Positions 52,962 to 61,937 of a stretch of DNA of 64,000 bases are shown here, one piece after another (positions within the stretch are counted from its first letter, which is position 1; the number at the start of each line of letters is the position of its first letter). The notes beneath the pieces were generated by a model. The model did not search any database and had not been told where the DNA came from. It saw only the letters and a program-made list of their open reading frames with translations. The DNA is from Thalassococcus halodurans (lineage in GTDB: Bacteria; Pseudomonadota; Alphaproteobacteria; Rhodobacterales; Rhodobacteraceae). The stretch covers positions 372,001-436,000 of the forward strand of contig NZ_FNUZ01000003.1 of assembly GCF_900108225.1 (NCBI RefSeq). The letters are read 5' to 3'. The translations under genes and the position numbers were made by a program.

Positions 52962-54335
52962 TCAAGCAAGATTTGAGCGTAATACGTTAAGCCCAAGCGC
53001 CAAAGTCGCGTTTGCTGCGTCCTCGTCCTGCGCTTCGACGTAAAGGCGCAATTCGGGGGCATTTCCTGATGGTCTAACGTGCACGACCCGGCCATCCGTC
53101 AGATACATTCGCACGCCATCGGTTAGATCGGTTTTCTGTTCGGTCGAACCTAGCGCCGCCAGAAAACACGCGCGCGCCTCCGGATCTTGCGCCAGCTTGC
53201 CAACAAAAGCAGAAGAGCGGACCTGCGGAACGTCCTGAAGCCGGTCAGCGACCGTGATAACCCGCGGTTCGTGGGCGACGCGCTGGGAAACGGGGCCTTC
53301 ACCCGCCGCGACCAATGTCATGATCAAAGGCAAAACGCAGTCGCGCGTGATAAGCGGCGACAAGGTTCCGATAAGGACCGTGGCCTCGAACCCCAAAAGG
53401 AAACCGCCGTTCGCCTCGTAGCCGATAACCTTGCCGCCAGCCGCTTGCATACCGGCAATCACAAACGGCGATCCGATACGGGTCAGGTGGACGTTTGCAA
53501 AACCTTTGGCAGAAACACCGCTGTTCGAGGAAATGGGCGTGACGACAGTGTCGGCATCCAATGCCTCGGCTGTGATCTGGCCCATGACGTCGCCAGGAAC
53601 GATCTTGCCGTTTTCGTCAGCAAGCAGCGGCCTGTCGGAATCGCCATCCATCGACATCACGGCATCGAAGCCGTTCAACTGAACCCACGTACGGATGCTG
53701 TCGCGCGTTGCGCTATCGACCGCTTCGGTATCAACAGGAATGAACGTTTCGGAGCGTCCGAGTTCGGTCACCTCGGCCCCCAAAAGCCGCAGGATACTGG
53801 CCAGTACGTCGCGACCAACGGCAGAATGTGAGTAAAGCCCGATCCTTTTTCCGGCCAAAGCCGCACTTCCAAAAGCCGTCACGTATCGCAATACATAGCG
53901 AGAGTTCACTTCCGGATCGCTGACACGCTGCCCTTGGGCAACGGCCTGCACCGGCTTCTCCAAAGCCGCACAGATCGCTGTTTCATCCTTTTTGGCGATC
54001 TCGCCCGCGCGGGAATAGAATTTCAGCCCATTTCGATCCGCAGGTATGTGGCTGCCCGTGATCATGATTGCGCTGGCGTCCTGTTGTTGGGCCGTGAGCG
54101 CCAATGCAGGCGTCGGCACTTCGCCCGCGTCGATTGCAGTCATTCCCATGTTTTGGGCCGCAGTCATGACAATGTCGGCCAGGTTCGGAGAAGATGGCCG
54201 CAAATCACGGCCGACAAAGAGCTTACTTCCGACATCGCAGGATCGCAGGAAGGCCTGAACGTAGGATGTCACCAATTCCGGCGTCAGTTCCGTTACCAAT
54301 CCACGAAGCCCGCTGGTTCCAAACTTTGGTGACAT
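52962..54335 (-). CDS. Phosphomannomutase-family protein, unusual phosphoserine loop
   Basis: 457 residues from the ATG at 54335 (GTG two codons earlier is possible). It has FGTSGLRG at the N-terminus, metal loop DGDSDRP at residues 230-236, sugar loop GYEANGGFLLG and phosphate loop RPSGNAPELR. The phosphoserine loop is TGSHIPADRNG (Ser95) rather than the common TASHNP. It would convert mannose 6-phosphate to mannose 1-phosphate, feeding the mannose-1-phosphate guanylyltransferase at 60495. It is the third gene of the leftward unit after the export protein and a glycosyltransferase. Confidence 0.88.
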   Translation of the reverse strand: MSPKFGTSGLRGLVTELTPELVTSYVQAFLRSCDVGSKLFVGRDLRPSSPNLADIVMTAAQNMGMTAIDAGEVPTPALALTAQQQDASAIMITGSHIPADRNGLKFYSRAGEIAKKDETAICAALEKPVQAVAQGQRVSDPEVNSRYVLRYVTAFGSAALAGKRIGLYSHSAVGRDVLASILRLLGAEVTELGRSETFIPVDTEAVDSATRDSIRTWVQLNGFDAVMSMDGDSDRPLLADENGKIVPGDVMGQITAEALDADTVVTPISSNSGVSAKGFANVHLTRIGSPFVIAGMQAAGGKVIGYEANGGFLLGFEATVLIGTLSPLITRDCVLPLIMTLVAAGEGPVSQRVAHEPRVITVADRLQDVPQVRSSAFVGKLAQDPEARACFLAALGSTEQKTDLTDGVRMYLTDGRVVHVRPSGNAPELRLYVEAQDEDAANATLALGLNVLRSNLA

Positions 54336-54369
54336 AAACACCCCACGATTTACTGCATTCAGATCTTAT

Positions 54370-55539
54370 CTAACCTGATGCAAGCCTGACCGGCAAAGGG
54401 AAGTCGCAAACGTTTTCGTCAAATCCAATGTTTTTCAGCGCTTTGACAATGCCAGCGTGAAACCGGGCCTCGGTGAATTTACCAGCCTGTGCGGTGAACA
54501 AAGACGAGTCCGCCGACGCCAAACCGGATTTTAGGAACCTGTCTATTGCGCCGACCAAACTGTCGACGGTGGGATCATCAAAGAAAATCCCGGTCTGTCC
54601 GTCGATGACCGTATCAAGGACACCACCGCGACCATAGGCAATGACGGGACGACCCGCGGCCATAGCCTCGACAGGCACAATGCCGAAGTCTTCCTCGCCG
54701 GGAAAAATCAGCGCCCGACAGCGGCTGAGATAAGCGCGCAAGGTTGGGGCATCGACGTGACCCAGAAATTTCGTGCGTTGCCCTGCCAAAGAGTACAATT
54801 GGCGTATCTGCGCCTTGGATCCGCCGATGATGTTCAATGGCAAATCCATCTGTTTAAACGCCCGAAGCATCAGGTCAGGCCGTTTGTACGAGGCGAGATC
54901 GCCAACCCATAGATAGCTATCGCTGATTTCTTCTTTCGGGGCGGGCTGAAACGAGGAAACGTCCACCGGTGGCGCGACGACGGTAGCCTCTCGGCGCCAG
55001 TATTTCTGGATGCGTTTGGACACATGAGTTGAGTTTGCGACAAAACCATCTACACGCGCGGATGAAGAGACGTCCCACTGACGCAAGCCATGAGCGAAAA
55101 GGGGCATCACGGCCCTTTGCAGCGGACTGGCCTGTTCGCGGTACACATGGAACTGATCCCAAATGTAGCGCATCGGTGAATGACAGTAGCACAAGTGCGG
55201 CGCATCAGGCGGGGGCAACACACCCTTGGCAGGGCCGGATTCAGACGAAATGACCAAGTCGTATCCCCTGAGATCCAGCGCCTCGAGAGCGCGGGGCATT
55301 AAGGGGAGGTAGTTCTGATAGTGGCGCCTCGAGAACGGATATTGGGCAATGTTAGTCTCGATTATTCTATGGCGGCGCAATGTCGGACTAAGCTTTTCTG
55401 GAATAGCAACATGCGTGAAGATATCCGCTTGCGGGAACATCCGGCACAGCGATTCCAGAACCTTTTCGCCACCACGCATTCCCACCAGCCAGTAGTGGAT
55501 CAACGCGACCCGAGGCGCTTTTCTGGACCTGATGTACAT
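54370..55539 (-). CDS. Glycosyltransferase, GT4-type
   Basis: 389 residues. The GT-B fold is indicated by an N-terminal MRGGEKVLESLCRMFPQADIF and by the C-terminal donor-site pattern FPGEEDFGIVPVEAMAAGRPVIAYGRGG (E-X7-E). It transfers a sugar from a nucleotide donor during polysaccharide assembly. No membrane segment is seen. The gene starts three bases after the export-protein stop, so it is co-transcribed with it. Confidence 0.9.
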   Translation of the reverse strand: MYIRSRKAPRVALIHYWLVGMRGGEKVLESLCRMFPQADIFTHVAIPEKLSPTLRRHRIIETNIAQYPFSRRHYQNYLPLMPRALEALDLRGYDLVISSESGPAKGVLPPPDAPHLCYCHSPMRYIWDQFHVYREQASPLQRAVMPLFAHGLRQWDVSSSARVDGFVANSTHVSKRIQKYWRREATVVAPPVDVSSFQPAPKEEISDSYLWVGDLASYKRPDLMLRAFKQMDLPLNIIGGSKAQIRQLYSLAGQRTKFLGHVDAPTLRAYLSRCRALIFPGEEDFGIVPVEAMAAGRPVIAYGRGGVLDTVIDGQTGIFFDDPTVDSLVGAIDRFLKSGLASADSSLFTAQAGKFTEARFHAGIVKALKNIGFDENVCDFPLPVRLASG

Positions 55540-55542
55540 CGG

Positions 55543-56742
55543 TTATCCGTCGAAAAAGCTTAGGTCGTTAAGGCTGATAATCACCGTATCACCTGGCATC
55601 AGAGACAGGTTGGTGTCCGCAACCTCCAGCAATTCGCGCCCTGAGCGCGAGCTTTGAACACTGACGGTTTGGGTCGCTTCTTCTGACAGCAGGGCTGCGG
55701 CGAATTCCCCGCCGCTGAGCAATGCCAGTTGTTTAGCCAAACGGCGGTAGTTCAGCGTTTCTTGATCCAGCTTGGCCTGTGTCTGCATCAACTCAGTCAT
55801 CGCTTTTTGACGGCGGTCTTCGACAAAAGAAGACTTCGCCTTCAACACGTCCGACCATGCGCGGTCTGCCAGCAATATTGCCTGTTCGAGTTCCAGCTTT
55901 TTCGCCCGCGCATCTGCGTAGCGCTGTTGCGTAATCGCCTGTTGGGTCGAGGTCTGTAGACCCTTGGCAAGCAGCTCTTTCGAACGCGCCATTCCCTGTT
56001 CAGCCGTATCCAGAATTTCGTTCTGAACGGCCAGCTTCTGATCGAACAGTTCCTTTTGGCGCCACAGGTCGCCGACCTCTTTTTCCATAAAGGCAAGGGT
56101 TTCAGCGTAGTAGGACTGCTCTTGCATAAAGAGTGCTGTGACCTGATCTAACCTGATCTTGAAATTGACCGCAGTCGGTTGAGGAATACGGGAGATATCA
56201 GGCTCTAATTTAGCCAAATCCTGCAGTTTTGCGCTCAGCTTAGCTTCTTGCAGAACGAGCGTCGCCAATTCGTAGTTGGACGCCTTTCGTTGGCTTTCCA
56301 GCTCGATCTGCGCCCGCTCGAGTTCGATTTTGCTGATACCCCATTCCTGATGGCCTCCAGACATCGCCAAAGCGGTGGCAACGGTCATTCCCGGCGTGAA
56401 ATCGTAGCGGCCCGGACGTGCGACATCACCGAAGACGGTCACATGCGCATAGTTTGCAATGTCGATGGTGATGTCTGGATTTGAGTATAGGCCACGGTCC
56501 GCGAGAGCCGTTTCGATTGTGTGTTCCGCTTGATCCAGACTGAACCCTGAAACGGCGACCCCGCCCAAACCGGACAACCGGATTTCGCCATCCAGATCGA
56601 CCTTCATAACTGACGGCTCGGTGTCGCCTGGCAAAAGCAACTGCACCTCGTCGCCGACGATCAGCTGATAGTCGCCGGCCACCACCATGCTTGGCAGTGC
56701 AAGGGTAAGAGCCGCTAAGAGTGCTGGTTTCAGAGTGACCAT
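55543..56742 (-). CDS. Polysaccharide export protein (OPX/Wza-like)
   Basis: 399 residues. The signal peptide ends near VVAGDYQ; there is no lipobox Cys, unlike Wza. A polysaccharide export domain (YQLIVGDEVQLLLPGDTEP, VDLDGEIRLSGLGGVAVSG) is followed by an SLBB-like part (VTVFGDVARPGRYDFTPGMTVATALAMSGG). A long coiled coil then follows (about residues 140-350) and a closing beta segment (LSLMPGDTVIISL). It would form the periplasmic and outer-membrane export channel. It is first in the leftward unit and divergent from the SGNH gene. Confidence 0.88.
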   Translation of the reverse strand: MVTLKPALLAALTLALPSMVVAGDYQLIVGDEVQLLLPGDTEPSVMKVDLDGEIRLSGLGGVAVSGFSLDQAEHTIETALADRGLYSNPDITIDIANYAHVTVFGDVARPGRYDFTPGMTVATALAMSGGHQEWGISKIELERAQIELESQRKASNYELATLVLQEAKLSAKLQDLAKLEPDISRIPQPTAVNFKIRLDQVTALFMQEQSYYAETLAFMEKEVGDLWRQKELFDQKLAVQNEILDTAEQGMARSKELLAKGLQTSTQQAITQQRYADARAKKLELEQAILLADRAWSDVLKAKSSFVEDRRQKAMTELMQTQAKLDQETLNYRRLAKQLALLSGGEFAAALLSEEATQTVSVQSSRSGRELLEVADTNLSLMPGDTVIISLNDLSFFDG

Positions 56743-56793
56743 AAAAGAACCGGAGCCAGGTTAAGAACTGGCCTCATTAATTCTTGAGCAAGG

Positions 56794-56808
56794 TTAACAG
56801 CCCCTTAA
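56794..56808. promoter_or_regulatory. CtrA-type binding site between the export and SGNH genes
   Basis: A full TTAA-N7-TTAA, the established CtrA consensus, lies in the 174-bp gap between two divergent genes, 52 bases from the export-protein start and 109 bases from the SGNH start. Random occurrence is unlikely but not negligible. The rest of the gap has only a weak hairpin near 56760. Confidence 0.55.
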
Positions 56809-56916
56809 GCAGCGCATACAATCCGTTGCATCCGATGCGGTAGCGCACGGCGGCCTAAAGGCTTTTTAGCCAAACGCCCCAAAATTCGCGGTCAGCTTTT
56901 TCATAAGGGGTGCGAT

Positions 56917-59241
56917 ATGACCGAGAACGTGGTGGTGCAATTCGGAAACGAAGTCGCACGTAAGGATGTCCGATTTTTCACCGGCGAAGCGCTGGCGTTT
57001 CACTTTGACAGCGTTCCGACGGGCGCAAGCGTGGCCATCACGATCGCCGAGCATTCCCACCAATCGCCGCTTCTTCAACACGTGACGCAAGACAGCCAAG
57101 CGGTGCTTAGTACAGACGATCTTGCTGCGCTGCCCGAAGGTCAAAGCTGTGTCTACAACATCTGGCTGCTTGCGAACGGAGAGCAGGAACTGGTCCAGTA
57201 CGGAAGCTTGACGTCCCGTTCGACCATTCTTCCGGAAAACCTTTTGGGCATGACAACGGAAATCTTCTCGGCTGACACGCCGCCTACGCTTTTGATCGAT
57301 GGAGACAGCGTCATGGCGCATACCGGATTTCGCGATCTTCTGGTGTCGACTACGGGGGATGTCGCGCTGGTTCCGCCGGAATATAATCAGGCGGTCGGCG
57401 GTCATACGATCATCGACATGCTGGATAGCGCAGGCAGCGTGATTGAGCGGATTGTCCCAGACAATACGATTGTTGTGGTCGGGCCGATTGGCGCAAATCG
57501 TGAACTGAACGCGACTGTTGAAGATCATCGAGCGCAGATTCAGGATCTGTTTGACCGCTATGTCGCGGCTGGCGCGACGGTCGTTGCCGTGCCGACGTTA
57601 CCGGATGGTCGGACCAGTGCCGAAGACGTCGACCCCAATGGCAATGACGCATATTACGCCGAACTGGCGCAAATCATTCGCGATATCGCAGCGCTCAATC
57701 CGTCCGTGATTGCTGTCGATGTCTCTGGCTTTGATCCCGTGACCATGAAGGATGACCGGACACACCCCAATGTGTCCCATGGCGCCGCTTATCTAGCGGG
57801 GCAGACTGCCAGCACCATTCGCAGCCTTGTGGCGGGCAACCGGATGGACAATGCGGCGAACCGTTTGGGTGCGCTTGCCACATTTGACGGGGATACACCT
57901 GCCGCTGCAACGGGTGTCTCGGGCATCGTTCCGACAGGTTGGCAGGCTACACGCGCAGTGGGTACTGGAAGTTGGACGATTTCACGCGCCGTCAACAACG
58001 ACCTCATCGTATCGATCACCGATGCGCCGGACAAAGGCCAGCTACAGCTTAGAGTCGACGTCACAATGGAGGCCGCGACAGGCGAAATATTCGACAGCAT
58101 TTTTGAGGTGTCTGTCGATGCGGCCAGCACCGGTTTCAATGGCATCCAGACGCTGACAGTCGACGGCTCGATCCTGGGCGGGTATTTCGACGTCGCAGTC
58201 GCAAATCCACCCACTGAAACTTTGTATCCGCACGCAAAACTGGTCGCCTTGACCGCGGATAGAACCACCGTCCCTGCAATTCTTAGACTGTCTGTCGCAG
58301 CGGGTGGTTCGGTCACATATCGTGTGACGAAAGCCGGGCTTTTCAAAGTTGATTATGACCTTGGAACAACGCCTGTCATCTTGGTGCCCCCGACAAACAC
58401 AAGCCTGCCAACAATCGACAATCTGACACCGGTTGTAGGTGATACGTTGACGGCCTCGAACGGAGCGTGGAGCGGGTCACCAACCGCATATGCGACCCAA
58501 TGGCTGGCCGATGGTGTGGCGATATCCGGCGCAACCGAGAACATTTTGACGGTTGGGGCAGAACTGGAGGGGACTGCATTATCAGTCTCTGTTATTGCAA
58601 CAAATGCCGATGGCCAAAGCGCGCCTACGGTTTCTGCCGCAACCTCGGCGGTGACCGCGCCGGTGGCGAGCGCAATCGTCGCTTGGGACAGCCAGATCAA
58701 CAGCCCTGCGCCCGAGCAGCTGGCTTACAGCGATAGCGACAGGACAGTGTCGGCTACTGCCGCGATCAATGGTATGCGCCATACGCGGGGTGCGACCGCG
58801 ATTAGCGGAACGGTCTACTTTGAGATTGGCGCAACTGTCGGCGTAAACGGGTTGGGTATTTCCGGCGATACTATCGACTACGCAACCGGCGGCCAAAACG
58901 GTGTGTCCCGTTGCTATTGGTCGGGTGCATATGTTTTTCACACCGGCGGCGCGTCCTTTATGGGCAGCGGGAACACCATCGCGGACGGCGACATCATCCA
59001 GATCGCCATCGACACGACGACAAGCCAGTTCTGGCTGCGAAAGGCCGGAGACACTGTCTGGAACAACAACGCTGCGGCAGATCCCGCAACATCGACAAGT
59101 GGTTTCAGTTGCTCGGGCATGACCGGAGCGATCTATCCCTACGTGAATCTTAAAAATGATGCGGCAGCGCAGGTGGTATTGCACGGGTCCTCTGACAGGA
59201 TTGCGGGAACTGCGCCTGCTGGGTACGGGCCTATCGGCTAA
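56917..59241 (+). CDS. SGNH-hydrolase/Ig-like/SPRY-like multidomain surface or tail-type protein
   Basis: 774 residues with no signal peptide; an AAGGGG site precedes the ATG. Domain 1 (1-110) is a beta-rich module resembling phage baseplate or tail adaptors (YNIWLLANGEQELVQYGSL). Domain 2 (about 120-300) is an SGNH/GDSL hydrolase: GDS with Ser131, G161/G162, N194 in GPIGAN and DxxH with D280 and H283. A beta domain (300-480) and an Ig-like repeat (LPTIDNLTPVVGDTLTASNGAW, TQWLADGVAISGATENILTV) follow. Domain 5 (about 590-774) is SPRY-like (GTVYFEIGATV, IQIAIDTTTSQFWLRKAGDTVWNNN). It may de-acetylate or bind a polysaccharide. It sits inside the polysaccharide cluster and converges on a glycosyltransferase by 11 bases. 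Confidence 0.85.
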   Translation: MTENVVVQFGNEVARKDVRFFTGEALAFHFDSVPTGASVAITIAEHSHQSPLLQHVTQDSQAVLSTDDLAALPEGQSCVYNIWLLANGEQELVQYGSLTSRSTILPENLLGMTTEIFSADTPPTLLIDGDSVMAHTGFRDLLVSTTGDVALVPPEYNQAVGGHTIIDMLDSAGSVIERIVPDNTIVVVGPIGANRELNATVEDHRAQIQDLFDRYVAAGATVVAVPTLPDGRTSAEDVDPNGNDAYYAELAQIIRDIAALNPSVIAVDVSGFDPVTMKDDRTHPNVSHGAAYLAGQTASTIRSLVAGNRMDNAANRLGALATFDGDTPAAATGVSGIVPTGWQATRAVGTGSWTISRAVNNDLIVSITDAPDKGQLQLRVDVTMEAATGEIFDSIFEVSVDAASTGFNGIQTLTVDGSILGGYFDVAVANPPTETLYPHAKLVALTADRTTVPAILRLSVAAGGSVTYRVTKAGLFKVDYDLGTTPVILVPPTNTSLPTIDNLTPVVGDTLTASNGAWSGSPTAYATQWLADGVAISGATENILTVGAELEGTALSVSVIATNADGQSAPTVSAATSAVTAPVASAIVAWDSQINSPAPEQLAYSDSDRTVSATAAINGMRHTRGATAISGTVYFEIGATVGVNGLGISGDTIDYATGGQNGVSRCYWSGAYVFHTGGASFMGSGNTIADGDIIQIAIDTTTSQFWLRKAGDTVWNNNAAADPATSTSGFSCSGMTGAIYPYVNLKNDAAAQVVLHGSSDRIAGTAPAGYGPIG

Positions 59242-60301
59242 TCCCGCTGACTTCGGACAAATGGTGCCGGATCAGGTCTGCTGATCCGGCCCATGTGTAA
59301 CTGGCTGCGTGTTCAGTTCCCATGGCTGACAGTTCATCCCAAAGCTGGCTGGAGCCATTCAGCCTTTGGACGCACGTGGTCCATTCGTTGGCATCCGAGG
59401 GGTTTGCGAACATGGCCGCGTGACCGCACGTGTCCGGCAATGCCCCGCCGGTCGATGAAATAACCGGCGTGCCCAGCGCCATCGCCTCAAGCGGGGGCAG
59501 CCCGAAACCTTCGATGAACGACGGAAACAAAAGGGCCTGAGCAGACGCATAAAGTGCCCTTAGCTCGCCTTCTGAAACGCGCCCGATTGAGACCAGATTT
59601 CCCTTGTCAGCGCGCTGTGCGCCGCCTGCGAGAACGATTGGACGGTCTGTTTGAATGGCTTCCAGAAGGTCGATATTCTTATGTTTATGATTGCTGGCAA
59701 TCGCCAGAAAATAGCCCCTAGATGTCAACCCGTGCCGCGTCAAAACGGTCGTGTCAGGTTGGACACGCAGAATATGATCCGCGCCGTTCGGAATGACATG
59801 TGCCTTTCCCCTAGGAACGATGCCGAAGTGTTCCAACATCTTGCGGGAATAATCCGACACCGTGAAAACCACATCGGCGCGGCGGGCGAGTGTTGGCAAC
59901 AACAGGCGGTACCAATTCCGGAAGGACGCGCTGTAGCTTTCGGGTGCGGACCAGACTTGTGCGTCATGGATCATCACCGCCTGATGCCTGCGCAGCATAG
60001 GCCCCGTGTTGCAAAAATTGAGAAGCATCTGATTTTTGGAAAGGGCCGCGAGACTGCTCTGTTCCCAAAACGCGCCACCCCAGTGCTGAACCTTTCCAAA
60101 CGCCTCTACTGGCATCTCATCGGGTAGCGGAATGATCGTCTGGGCATCCGTTGGCACCACAATCTTTGGCGGCGGCACGCCATTTTGCGCAGACACATCC
60201 GCCAACGCGCAGGTTAATTCATAAGCCGTCCGATCAACACCTGTGGGCCTCCGCGTCAGGAAGCGGCCGTTGATTGCCAAATTGTCCAAGGCGTTTTGCA
60301 C
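59231..60301 (-). CDS. Glycosyltransferase, GT4-type
   Basis: 356 residues starting at a GTG. Motifs include the N-terminal AINGRFLTRRPTGVDRTAYEL, central MIHDAQVWSAPESYS and the donor site FIEGFGLPPLEAMALGTPVISS. It shares several of these patterns with the partial glycosyltransferase at the window end, so the two are probably paralogues. It transfers a sugar in polysaccharide assembly. It converges on the SGNH gene. Confidence 0.88.
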   Translation of the reverse strand: MQNALDNLAINGRFLTRRPTGVDRTAYELTCALADVSAQNGVPPPKIVVPTDAQTIIPLPDEMPVEAFGKVQHWGGAFWEQSSLAALSKNQMLLNFCNTGPMLRRHQAVMIHDAQVWSAPESYSASFRNWYRLLLPTLARRADVVFTVSDYSRKMLEHFGIVPRGKAHVIPNGADHILRVQPDTTVLTRHGLTSRGYFLAIASNHKHKNIDLLEAIQTDRPIVLAGGAQRADKGNLVSIGRVSEGELRALYASAQALLFPSFIEGFGLPPLEAMALGTPVISSTGGALPDTCGHAAMFANPSDANEWTTCVQRLNGSSQLWDELSAMGTEHAASYTWAGSADLIRHHLSEVSGISR

Positions 60302-60494
60302 AACGCACCCACTCTGATCTAGACCCGGATGCTGTACTCAGGGTTTAGAGAGGTTTCCAAACCGTTAAATTTTTGATGCGCATTGGCAACGCCTTGGAAG
60401 AGAACTGGTTTTTGACCCGTATTTCCTTAATGTGGCCTCTGTTCTCAGAAATGTTCACCACTTGGTAACCATTACAGTCAAAGGCTTGTGCATC

Positions 60495-61937
60495 ATGCAG
60501 AGCATCACACCTGTCATTCTTGCCGGCGGATCGGGCACACGGCTTTGGCCTTTGTCCCGCAAAAGCTATCCGAAGCAGTTTTCGCCCCTGATTGGCGACA
60601 CATCGCTGTTTCAGGCAACGGCCCGCCGTTTGCACGGTACTGCAGGTAAAATCAGGTTCGAAAAGCCTGTCGTGGTCGCCAATTCGGACTTCCGCTTCAT
60701 CGTGACCGAGCAACTGACCGAAGTCGGGATTGATCCGGGCACAGTGATGATCGAACCCTCGGGCCGGAACACTGCGCCTGCGGTTCTGGCTGCCGCGCTA
60801 CATCTGATGGATCGCAATCCCGAAGCCGTCATGCTGGTGGCCCCATCCGACCACCTCATTCAGGACAACGCCGCCTTTCACCAAGCCATCGCCAAAGGCA
60901 TGAAGGCTGTAAACGATGGGCGCATTGTGTTGTTCGGCATTCAACCTGACCGGCCCGAAACGGGCTACGGCTATCTGGAACTGGACACAGGTGGCGACGA
61001 TTGTCTGCCGCTGAAGGCATTTGTCGAGAAGCCCGATTTGACCACAGCCGAAGCGATGCTTTCGAAGGGGAACTACCTTTGGAATGCGGGTATCTTCCTG
61101 TTCCGCGCATCGGACGTTGTCGACGCGTTCCAGAAACACGCGCCCGAAATTGTTCCGCCCGTTCAGGCCTCTGTCAGCAATGCGCAACCTGATCTGGGTT
61201 TCTTGCGCCTCGCACCTGCCGACTGGGACCGCGCGCCAAATATCTCTATCGATTACGCGGTTATGGAAAAGGCGAGCGGCCTGGCCGTTGTGCCCTATAA
61301 CTCGGACTGGTCCGATTTGGGTGGATGGGATGCCGTCTGGCGTGCGTCTGATCAGGACAATTCGGGCGTTGCCGCAATCGGCAATGTGACAGCGATTGAA
61401 TGCAAAGACAGTATCCTTCGGTCAGAATCCGAACGACTGGAACTGGTCGGAATCGGGGTAGAAAACCTGATTGCCGTTGCCATGAACGACGCCGTCCTGA
61501 TTGCGTCCAAGGATCGCGCGCAGGATGTAAAGCTGGCCGTTGACCGGCTAAAGGCAAAATCAGCGACACAGGCTGAAGACTTTCCAAAAGAACACCGCCC
61601 TTGGGGCTGGTTCGAAAGCCTTGTCATCGGCGGCCGCTTTCAGGTGAAACGTATTCTGGTACACCCCGGCGCGGCGCTATCCCTGCAAAGCCATTACCAT
61701 AGGTCCGAACACTGGATCGTCGTCGAGGGCACCGCGCGTGTCACTGTGGACGACAAGGTCACTCTGGTGTCGGAAAATGAATCGATCTACGTGCCGCTGG
61801 GCGCAAAGCACCGGATGGAAAACCCCGGCAAGGTGCCAATGGTTCTGATCGAGGTTCAGACCGGAAGCTACGTAGGCGAAGACGACATCATTCGCTACGA
61901 GGACGTATATGCACGGGGACAAGGCGCAAAGGGCTGA
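60495..61937 (+). CDS. manC: Mannose-1-phosphate guanylyltransferase / mannose-6-phosphate isomerase
   Basis: 480 residues. The N-terminal nucleotidyltransferase (LAGGSGTRLWPLSRKSYPKQF, EPSGRNTAPAVLAAA, FVEKPDL) makes GDP-mannose. The C-terminal cupin (LQSHYHRSEHWIVVEGTA, ENESIYVPLGAKHRMENPG) is the type II isomerase domain with metal histidines. The ATG at 60495 begins family homology; a frame open to 60432 is not needed. It overlaps the next gene by 29 bases. With the phosphomannomutase it supplies mannose for this cluster. Confidence 0.94.
   Translation: MQSITPVILAGGSGTRLWPLSRKSYPKQFSPLIGDTSLFQATARRLHGTAGKIRFEKPVVVANSDFRFIVTEQLTEVGIDPGTVMIEPSGRNTAPAVLAAALHLMDRNPEAVMLVAPSDHLIQDNAAFHQAIAKGMKAVNDGRIVLFGIQPDRPETGYGYLELDTGGDDCLPLKAFVEKPDLTTAEAMLSKGNYLWNAGIFLFRASDVVDAFQKHAPEIVPPVQASVSNAQPDLGFLRLAPADWDRAPNISIDYAVMEKASGLAVVPYNSDWSDLGGWDAVWRASDQDNSGVAAIGNVTAIECKDSILRSESERLELVGIGVENLIAVAMNDAVLIASKDRAQDVKLAVDRLKAKSATQAEDFPKEHRPWGWFESLVIGGRFQVKRILVHPGAALSLQSHYHRSEHWIVVEGTARVTVDDKVTLVSENESIYVPLGAKHRMENPGKVPMVLIEVQTGSYVGEDDIIRYEDVYARGQGAKG

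Noticed and set aside
60352-60363. GGTTT-CC-AAACC palindrome between the glycosyltransferase and manC
   Set aside because: Short arms with a two-base spacer and no known consensus; the 193-base gap otherwise shows nothing clear.
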